Origin: Antrodiella citrinella
Taxonomy: Eukaryota; Basidiomycota; Agaricomycetes; Polyporales; Steccherinaceae
Direction of reading: 5' to 3'
Length of the DNA stretch: 64,000 nucleotides
Assembly (NCBI GenBank): GCA_004802725.1
Contig: SGPM01000072.1
Span: 29,787-93,786 of the forward strand
Within the stretch, counting starts at the first letter, position 1. Every line of letters starts with the position of its first letter. This document shows, in pieces, positions 56,300-64,000 of the stretch. The notes beneath the pieces were generated by a model. It saw only the letters and a list, made by a program, of their open reading frames with translations. It was not told the origin of the DNA and did no database searches. The translations under genes and the position numbers were made by a program.

Positions 56300-57579
56300 T
56301 TACTCGATGACCTCATCATCGTCACTCTCCTCTTCAGAGTCGTTCCTAGCCCGTTCACGTCGTGCGGCCTCCCTTGCCTGCTTAGCCAGGGCCTTGTTTG
56401 GCTGCAGGCACGCCCGGGTGAGCATCTGCTTGCAGCCAGACGCGGGACAAGTGACCATTTGCTTCTGGCCAAGGTACTCCATGATTGACTTGGCGGAAAA
56501 TGAGTGGTCGCACAGAGTTCTGTGTGGATATAGAGTGAGATGACAGTTCACGGATGGAGAAGACATGAACGTACGACGTAAGGGGATCCTCGAGGATCGT
56601 CAATGAGAGTGGACACCTGTAATCCTGAGTGACACCGCCGATCTCAACGTCGTCGTCGTCGTCACTGACGTCTCCGCTCTCTGAATGCGTTGGTTCAGTG
56701 GATATGGAGCACATGAATAGTTGAGAGACCGACCTCGAGATATAAGATCTGTGACGGGTGGCATCGCATCGCCAGGATGTTGCACCTCCTGTACAGAATG
56801 TCAGAGACTGAGTCGTCCATTCGGTGATACAGACTTACGAAAATAGCTTGACGGAACTTCCGATATTCTTCGCTTTTAGCGTACTTCTGTCGAGATGTCT
56901 TCGTTTTGTATGCAGAGTGTTTCTTGTCCACGCCAGATTGATACTCGTCGGTGACATTGGCCTGAATGCTTGGAAGTGAGACGTGAAATACAAGGGTTGC
57001 ACCGTATTATTACGTACCACGGCTTCTTCTCGAGCTACTCGTTGCAATATGTCCGAGAGGGTATCTTCGTGAAGTTTCAGCTCGACTTCCGTATCGAGGA
57101 GCTGTCTCATAACGTTGTCTATATCAAGGATCGCCTAGCCGCACACATTAAGGATTTTGTGCTGGAATATGAGCACGCATTCTTCTCACCTTCTCGCCTT
57201 TGTCGCCCTGAGCAAACTCGGAAACACTCGAGCCAACATCGTTCATAAGCCCAAAGAACGACGAATGGACCTGTTCCCTCATGATACGCCAATCGTTCGC
57301 CACACCTGCAAGCTTGTCTCGTTCGAATTTGTCAAGCGGCTGATCCTTGAAGTTCGCAATGATGTCCTTGGCATCTTCTTCTTCTTCCTCTGGCTGCTGT
57401 GCAGGAGCTGCTGCCGCTTTCTTGGCCTTCCTGCGACTCGGTGGTAGTGGTGCTGCTTGGACGACGTCGGCTTCATCCGCGTCGGCGACGTCCTCGACCC
57501 CTGCGTCCTGGTCGGCTCCATCCTCTTCTATAGCATCGGAGGACGGTTCTCTGCGTCTACGGCGGCGAGCAGGAGGCAT
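56300..57579 (-). CDS. NSE2: E3 SUMO-protein ligase NSE2/MMS21 (SMC5-SMC6 complex)
   Basis: Start at 57577-57579. The N-terminus is basic then acidic and disordered (MPPARRRRRREPSSDAIEED). A helical part that docks on Smc5 follows: PLDKFERDKLAGVANDWRIM, MRQLLDTEVELKLHEDTLSD and SRQKYAKSEEYRKFRQAIF. The SP-RING is at the end: YRCPLSLTILEDPLTS, TLCDHSFSAKSIMEYLGQKQ, then CPASGCKQMLTRACLQ. So the Cys/His set of the Siz/PIAS-type RING is present. C-terminal acidic tail ends SDDDEVIE. Five or so short introns. Acts in the nucleus in DNA repair and sister-chromatid work. ACGCGT lies 29 bases upstream of the ATG. Divergent from uS12m. Confidence 0.92.
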
Positions 57580-57767
57580 GGTTGTAGTTTTGTGGAGACG
57601 ATGGGAGACGCGTTGAGACAATTACGAAGACGCGAAGGGCGCGTTTGAGGGGTCATTTAGGGCAGGTCATAGCGTGAAAATATGTGACGCCCGTGACAAC
57701 ACACCGAGAAAGCCTGTCACGCCCAGTCAGACCGTCTCCTGCTCATTCCGCTACTCTAACTTTCAGG
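57580..57767. promoter_or_regulatory. Divergent promoter, NSE2 / uS12m, with ACGCGT
   Basis: 188 bases between start codons. ACGCGT at 57608-57613 and ACGCG at about 57629-57633 lie on the NSE2 side; these are MBF-type motifs in other fungi. Confidence 0.4.
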
Positions 57768-58405
57768 ATGCTGTCTGCTCTCCGAGGCCTGGCTCGAATA
57801 TCGTCGCGACCATGGACATCCTCTTCCCTCCTCACCGCCCCAGCATCTAACCGCAGCACATCCTCCGCCCTGCCCCAATTCCGCTCCTTCCACGCCTCCC
57901 TCCCAGCCAACGGCACGCTCAACCAAGCGACCCGACGCCACCCACGTCCCCAAGCCCCCGCGCGCGCGTTCCCCTCTACTCGAGAGCCGGCCGCAGCTGA
58001 AGGGCGTGGTGAGCTCCGTGTTCATCATGAAGCCCAAGAAGCCCAACTCGGCGAAACGCAAAGTCGCGCGGGTGAAGCTCACGACGGGCAAGTTCGTGCA
58101 TGCGTACATCCCAGGCGAGGGGCATAATTTGCAGGAGCATAGTGTGGTTATGGTGAGAGGCGGGCGTACCCAGGATTTGCCTGGTGTGAGGTGAGTTGTT
58201 GTTGCGTTGCAGCTGTGTCGTGTGCAAGGGTGTTTTGTTAATGCGTGGGGTTTGCCAGGGTTAAACTCGTCAGAGGTGTGCTGGACTTTGGTGGTGTGCC
58301 AAATCGTCGGGTTGCTCGGAGTAAATATGGAGGTACGTCTAGCAGCCCCGTCATCCGAATCACAGCACTCAATAAGTCCTTACAGCGAAAAAGCCAAAGC
58401 AGTAG
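57768..58405 (+). CDS. MRPS12: Mitochondrial small-subunit ribosomal protein uS12m, with an apparent frameshift
   Basis: Start at 57768 ([20 protein letters not shown], a presequence). Exon 1 reaches NGTLNQATR, the start of the uS12 domain. The next conserved stretch, [20 protein letters not shown], is in the +1 frame, so one extra base lies between about 57930 and 57950. The rest is clear: [52 protein letters not shown]. After introns (donor at about 58192, and 58324) come [24 protein letters not shown] and AKKPKQ with a stop at 58403-58405. uS12m forms part of the mitoribosome decoding centre. Since the protein should be essential, a base-calling error is more likely than true decay. Confidence 0.85.
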
Positions 58406-58635
58406 TGCTGGGTCCGAGGTCGTATACTGCCTACTGTCCTACTTTAAACTCCCCCATTATATTGCATCTTTCAGCGAAATGCAGTCCTGTTAAAGCTGTG
58501 AAGGAACTAAGGGTATCACAAATGAGTTACATGACATATGCATATGTGGAGCACCTAACAGACCCGCGAATGAATGAAGTAGAATCCCAAATGGTCCGTG
58601 ACAAGCCGTCCACCATCCATGCTATAAGAACCAGC

Positions 58636-61600
58636 TCAAGTGCTCAAAAGCACACCAGCCTCCCTAACCTTCTCCTCTCTCTCCTTTGCCAACCGCACCG
58701 TCTTATCAATCTCCGCATTGATAGCCCACACCCACGCGTCCCGCTCCAGCTTGCTCCTCGTCCTGTACACGTTCAACTTCCGTTTCGCCGACAACGCAGG
58801 GACGTCCATCTTCCCAGGCGATGTCGTGTCGTTTGCTTGCGCAGCGGCGAGAGTCTGGTCTAACGCTGCGGTGTTGCCGCGGTACCACAATACGAAGAGC
58901 GTGTCATCTTCGCACTCGTCGGATTCGAGGCCATCTTGGTACCGCCGGGCGAGTGGGGGGCTGTCCGGGTCGAATTGACCGTCGGGCAGGTGCTGGGCGG
59001 CGAGGTAGCCTGAACAGGCGTATGCGTCGAGAAGGTGGATCGTCTTGTAGCGTCGCTGCAATGCCGAGGTGCGGGATATGCGGTACTGGACGATATGCCC
59101 GGACACCAGAACGAAGAAGACGTGTCTGGTGGCGAATCAGTGTATGCAACTTTGGAGGAAGAATTTGTAGTGCTCACTTGTACATTCCCCTCAGACCTTT
59201 GCGTCCGAACAACCTGCCACTCTTCAAGATGGCGCGACAGCTGTCAAGGACACACCAGTTGTAAAACGAACTCAGTTCCGGCAGTGCAGCTTCTGGGTCC
59301 GGAGGTTGGTCTGGCGGAGCATCAGGTAGATCTCGACGTTTGTGCGGTGTCAACCGAGGCCTGCCCGCGACGTGATGCGACAAGTCCATCTCCTGCTTCG
59401 CCTCGAATTGGTGGTGTTTGCGCCAGTATGAGACGAGCTGACGGAGTCGCGTGATCCATTCCAACGCGTCCTTGCAAGAATGTGTCTGCAACTCAGTCTC
59501 GTCAGAACAAATCCTTACGTTCAGACCGCGAACACATAACACTCACCTCGAACCTGATCACCCGCCCCGAAACCAACAACAGCTCAAACGACCGCCTCAC
59601 CCTCAACCTAATCTTATCCCCAATCACAGCCAAACCCTCCTCCCCGCCCTGATCCATCTCATCCTCATCTGTCCGTTCCACGTGGTCCCAAAACTCCGCA
59701 CTGTCCTCCCAATGCGAATCCCGCGCCGCATCAGCCCCGATATGCTCCGTATGCACCGGCACCTGTTGGAACGCCCGCCTCACGGTAAGTATATTTCGGA
59801 GGTCTGACACGCCCGTGGCGTGCAGGACCTGCATCTCCCCGCGTTGCACCTCCGATGCGTGGAGCGACGCGGCGTCTTTCGCCTCGGAGGGGAGGCCCGG
59901 CGGGAGGGGCGGGTGCGCGTTCGCGGGGGTGAGGGAGAAGAGGTAGCCGTCATGTGTGGCGAGGTACACCGAATGTTTGAGCTGGGTGCTTGGGCGGACG
60001 CGTTCGGCGAAGCCTTCGATGGAGAGAGGTTCGTCGAGTCGCGTGCCGTCTTTGAGGTGTAGACGGGTTGGGACGTGTTGTTTTAGCCGGAGTTCGAGGT
60101 GCGCTGGTTTGTGGCCCTGGAAGGCAACGTCAGATACAGAAGGCAATTCGTATGGTGAATAATGTACCTGCTTCAAGGCTAGCCCGCATAGCACAGCCCA
60201 CTCTCGCGCATGACCCTCTACATCGTCGGTCTGCCACACCCAATCCAACACAGTATCAATCCTCCACGCCAGCTCCAACTTCGCGCCCTCCAGAGCACGC
60301 TGCACATATATATCACGCTCCTGGGTCTTGCGAAGTGCTCGTCGACATAGAGCGAGTACGTTGGAGCGCGAGAAGATGGTGTATGCGCCGTTGATGTCCT
60401 CCTCAATCCCAGTGGGTATATCGATGTTCATGCGGGTATTGAGTGCGGGCAGCTTGATTTCGATGGAAGCTGGAAGGGTGCCTCCCATATGACGCCTTTA
60501 ACAAGTATTAATTAACATGTTACAGCCAGTAGCAGGCAAGGCAATGCTCACCATAGATGCCAAACCCAGTCGGCAGCCCTCGTACGGCTCTTGTGCTTGA
60601 AAATGAAGATATTGGTCCCTTTCTTAGTTCCGTACAGTAGAGCGCGGCCCTTTGATCGAGTTCGAATCGGGGTTGGCGGACATGTCACGCAGAATGTCAG
60701 ATCCGTGAAAGAGTAGACGGAGAGACGCGTCGTTGGCTCCAGAGGAATCATGAACGTCAGGTGCTTGTGACCCGTGAACCATTCCTTTCCTGGTGTAGCC
60801 TGCACGATGTCCAGCTATCAGTAAATGAACACAGTTATTCTGAAGACGAACGTACATGATCACGGTAGAGCTCTAACCTGTCCTTACGCCAAGCGACAAT
60901 ATATTCAAGCCAGTTATCGCTCTGAATGTGTGGATCAACTCTGTCTTGCGCCTCGTCAAAGTCTACTCCTACACTTGCAGCATTTGTGTACGATACACGG
61001 ACAAGCATGCGATCTGGCAGATATTGAGTATTCAGCGTTCATGCTTCTGCAGGACAGTCGCACCTCTCATGATCACGTCTCCCCACTTGGTCTTATCGTC
61101 CCTGTTGGATTGCTCAACAGCTCCTGCGCTGGAATCTTCTATCTCGGATCCCGTTCTCGCCAATACCTCCCCCACAGGTGCCGGTGGTTCTTCAGAAACG
61201 ATAGGAGCAGAATCGACGTAGTGGACAGCCCGTCCTTTCCCCCTGCTGGCCGCAGCGGACATGATGAGGTTGCTATCACTAGTTCCTGTGGCACGTAGAG
61301 GGTTGAAGTCGGAGAAGGAGCGAGATATCACTTCGCTGTGTACGCGACCATCCGGGTCTTCCACGGTGATCCTAGGTGGAAGCAGAGCGGTCGATGAGTC
61401 TGCGCTGCTGGGTTGTGGCAGGCCATTATCACTGCTCGGTTCATGGTGAGGAACGGGAGATGGCAAGGACTTGTGATGTTGTTGTGCAAGGGTGGGGCGA
61501 GAGGATACGTAGGAACGCGAGCGCGCGGTCACAAACGTCGCGCCCGCTGTGGAAACGGGATTCACGCTTGAAGACGGAAACGCATCCACGATGTCGGCTT

Positions 61601-62087
61601 CGTCTTCTGCAGGCTTTGGAGCATGGCTGAGGATATCCACGCCCAAGAACACCCCGACGTCGAAGGACGTGCCTATCCACCGCTTCTTCGCAATCGATGC
61701 ATTGTCCTTGTTCCCTCGCAGCTTGCCCCACTCGCTGTCCCTCCACTTCCTCAGCATCTCCTCAGAGACGTGTAGCTCTGCCGCGTCGCCCCAGTCCTCC
61801 TCGCGGCCGCCATGTCTCAGGAAGAACTGGAGCGCATGGGTCTTGATGGCGTTCTTGACGGTGGCATCTTCGTCGTCGTCGTCGTCCTGGGAGTGGATGC
61901 TCGAACTGGATCGGTGGAACCAGCCTTTGTTGGATGCCGGGTCGACGACATGGGAGACGACGGTTTCTGGGAGAGGCCCAATGAAACGCCTGCGATGTTT
62001 ATGTGCATCATCGCGGTCGACATGGGATCCAGGCGTCACCGCTGCTGTCGATGTCGATGGAGGATTGGGCGTTGCTGTGAGAGACAT
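58636..62087 (-). CDS. Large PH-domain protein, Spo71/Mug56-like
   Basis: Start at 62085-62087 (MSLTATPNPPSTSTAAVTPG). First exon of about 350 residues: a disordered head, then HALQFFLRHGGREEDWGDAA and WIGTSFDVGVFLGVDIL, then a Ser/Pro-rich linker. Later exons hold two PH-like regions. The first includes RVDPHIQSDNWLEYIVAWRK, HKHLTFMIPLEPTTRLSVYS and LYGTKKGTNIFIFKHKSRTR; the second includes IRLRVRRSFELLLVSGRVIR, HSCKDALEWITRLRQLVSYW and RKHHQFEAKQEMDLSHHVAG. After ILKSGRLFGRKGLRGMYK comes a further part, FVLVSGHIVQYRISRTSALQ, ending VREAGVLLST. Yeast Spo71 uses double PH domains at the prospore membrane in meiosis; basidiomycete members are widespread and their role is unknown. Around eight introns. 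The family name is recognised by layout, not by alignment. Confidence 0.75.
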
Positions 62088-62181
62088 TGTGGGATTACGA
62101 GCAACACATGGTGGACGAGAGGGGAAGAGCAGAGTGACCGTCTGCAGCCACAGTGATCGGTCCTGCTAAGATCGGCAATCA

Positions 62182-63012
62182 ATGAGTGACCATTCACATG
62201 CTTGTCCATCGATCTCTCCCCATCGCTCGTTCGTCGCTACACCCGACCTCTCACCCATGGACGTCGTCATCCCCGCCCCCGACAAAATTAAAGTCACCAG
62301 CCACCGCCAATACCACACCCCCGACCCGCTCGACCCGCTCTCCACCGCGCCCTCCCCTCTCGACCAGTTCAGAGCATGGTTCACCGAAGCACAGGGCGCA
62401 GTCCTCGAGCCCGAGGCCATGTCCGTGTCCACCACTACCGCCGCCGGTGTCCCCTCATCCCGCTTTGTGCTCTTCAAGGAACTCGACGGGCGCGGGTTCG
62501 TCTTCTACACGAACTACGACTCGCGGAAGTCGAGGGAGCTGCTCGAGAACCCGAGGGCTGCGTTGGCGTTCTACTGGAGGGAAGTGCATAGACAGATCAG
62601 GGTGGTGGGACGCGTCGAGAAAGTGAGCAAGGAACAGAGCGAGGAATACTTCAAGAGTAGACCACTGGGGAGCAGATTGGGTGCGTGGGCGAGCGAGCAG
62701 AGCACTGTCGTGGGTGAAGGCGAGGTGAAGGCGCGTCTGGACCAAGTACGGGAACGCTTTGGCGTCACGGACGAGGCCAAGGACGTCGTCGATGTACCTC
62801 TGCCCGAATTTTGGGGCGGCTGGAGAGTGGTTCCAGAGTACGTCGTATTTTTTATCATATCACCTTTGATACTAACATCGGAACGTATTAATAGTGAAGT
62901 AGAGTTCTGGTCTGGCCAGCCATCTCGTCTGCACGACCGTGTACGCTATCTACGCGTCGAAGGGTCATCCGAGAGTGCCCCGCAGTGGAAGATCGATAGG
63001 CTTTCTCCCTAA
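62182..63012 (+). CDS. PDX3: Pyridoxamine 5'-phosphate oxidase
   Basis: FMN enzyme that makes pyridoxal 5'-phosphate, the last step of vitamin B6 salvage. Two exons (62182-62837 and 62895-63012) give 257 residues. Marks: HTPDPLDPLSTAPSPLDQFR, FTEAQGAVLEPEAMSVSTTT, SSRFVLFKELDGRGFVFYTN (FMN-binding), YDSRKSRELLENPRAALAFY, WREVHRQIRVVGRVEKVSKE, YFKSRPLGSRLGAWASEQST. The second exon has VEFWSGQPSRLHDRVRY, the C-terminal PNPOx signature. The usual end WxxxRLSP is present (WKIDRLSP). A later ATG (MDVVIPAP, residue 26) is possible. Divergent from the Spo71-like gene with 94 bases between starts. Confidence 0.95.
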   Translation: MSDHSHACPSISPHRSFVATPDLSPMDVVIPAPDKIKVTSHRQYHTPDPLDPLSTAPSPLDQFRAWFTEAQGAVLEPEAMSVSTTTAAGVPSSRFVLFKELDGRGFVFYTNYDSRKSRELLENPRAALAFYWREVHRQIRVVGRVEKVSKEQSEEYFKSRPLGSRLGAWASEQSTVVGEGEVKARLDQVRERFGVTDEAKDVVDVPLPEFWGGWRVVPEYVVFFIISPLILTSERINSEVEFWSGQPSRLHDRVRYLRVEGSSESAPQWKIDRLSP

Positions 63013-64000
63013 TTTATTTTCTGAGTTGTATGTAGATGTGTAAGTCAAATGTATAATGTTGTACCAGCTGAAAGCCCTGAAGTGTCCCGAGTTTCGTTCT
63101 ATCAGTGTCGTTCGAACATACGAAATCCCTTGCTCGTCAGAGCAAGGCTTACGCCTGCTTACACTCGCCCTGTCACGCAGCTTCGTCCGCAACTCCCCGA
63201 CCTTCTCGACTGCCTCGCCCGCATGCTCCGGCAGCGTCGCCTCGATCTTGCGACTATCTTGCGCCGGCCAACTTTGGGCTCTGGCCGTTGAGTCTTCCCG
63301 CTGCTGCGCTACTTCACACAGGCAGACGCCTTACTTATCCAATCCGATTCCTCCCGACCTCCGACCATACAAATACCGACTATTCCCGCGCACCACTTAT
63401 CGACTCTTACGGTGCTGTTTAGGTACTATTGTTCGTTCTGCTATATATATGGTCTTTACTCAACACACTTGAAATGATCTCAATATTCAATACTCAGTGC
63501 TTCGAAATACTTCCAAGTCCGCTGCACGAGTAAGGAGTGAGTAAGGTCAGGCCTGCCGTGGAACACGTCGCTTTCGAGTGAATCTAGGACACCTTACCTG
63601 CTGGTAGTCATGTCAGTCAAGCTTCGAGTCACGCTGATCGCGACAGGTAGGCACACACTTTACAGGTGGTTGTCTGAACCGGTTGAACGGAACATTAATA
63701 CGTCTGTAATGATTAGCTCCCTGCAGTCAACTGAACCAGGAACACCCCCATAAACCATAAATACTACATGGCATCTACAACAACAACTACATATCAGACG
63801 TACAATAAACGAAATCCGTCCTACGAACAGAGGCGTGCCATTAAAACAGGAAGCGCGATTCTTAGCATAATCGAAAGCAATTGATACATCCCAAATTGAC
63901 TCCTATCGTCACCCAAGCCTGCCCGGTGCCCGGTGCCACAGCCTACAGCCAACTCATCCAATTCGCATCATGTATCTCCGCGCCGAACTGGCCAGACGGG
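63013..64000. other. Right-edge intergenic region, nothing recognised
   Basis: The 3' flank of the oxidase gene and sequence to the window end. Open frames around 63049-63470 have no conserved look. A gene beginning or ending beyond the edge cannot be excluded. Confidence 0.5.

Noticed and set aside
1..64000. CRISPR arrays, bacterial operons or prophage
   Set aside because: Spliced genes throughout and no regularly spaced short repeats; the window is eukaryotic.

Overview
The window is nuclear DNA of a filamentous basidiomycete. Genes are broken by many GT-AG introns of about 45-60 bases, several in 5' leaders. Intergenic distances are short, many gene pairs are divergent, and the membrane-protein, MYND, BTB and F-box families look like those of wood-rotting Agaricomycetes, probably Polyporales. 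This placement is inference from gene content. I saw no tRNA, rRNA or CRISPR array. A few N bases (19744, 35548, and many at 44379-44690) and several one-base frameshifts in conserved genes point to a draft-quality assembly.

Left part (1-20.6 kb): the 5' part of a condensin HEAT subunit gene, then a nested inverted layout. Two near-identical small secreted repeat-peptide genes lie at 2677-3015 (+) and 19737-20084 (-), each inside a duplicated block of about 1 kb that includes promoter and leader intron. Inside that pair lie two paralogous seven-helix membrane-protein genes in opposite orientation (5706-7478 and 12033-13698), flanking a TENA/THI-4 family gene. RAD52 and an RMND1/DUF155 mitochondrial gene also sit in this interval, together with F-box and other gene fragments.

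Middle part (20.6-27.9 kb): gene-poor and rich in mobile-element remains. It holds one helical protein gene of unknown function interrupted by a 229-bp inverted-repeat element, a solo LTR, and a 640-bp TA-flanked element.

Right part (27.9-63 kb): gene-dense. In order: MFS drug-type transporter, S28 serine peptidase, NAD(P)HX epimerase, a tandem pair of MYND-finger proteins (the second frameshifted), ORC6, an EBP-type sterol isomerase, guanine deaminase, a BTB protein, a 3-kb array of three diverged apparently non-coding repeat units (43.4-46.5 kb), a cytosine-deaminase-like amidohydrolase, a large F-box-like protein, NDUFAF6, SDHAF1, mitochondrial uL29, a small unknown protein, NSE2/MMS21 SUMO ligase, mitochondrial uS12, a Spo71-like PH-domain protein and pyridoxamine phosphate oxidase.

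Themes: chromosome maintenance (condensin, RAD52, ORC6, NSE2), with ACGCG motifs upstream of each; mitochondrial assembly and translation (RMND1, NDUFAF6 divergent from SDHAF1, uL29m, uS12m); and nucleobase/cofactor salvage (guanine deaminase, cytosine-deaminase-like, TENA family, PNPOx, NNR1). The most unusual items are the duplicated repeat-peptide genes and the three-unit array with a conserved 7-nt putative micro-exon.
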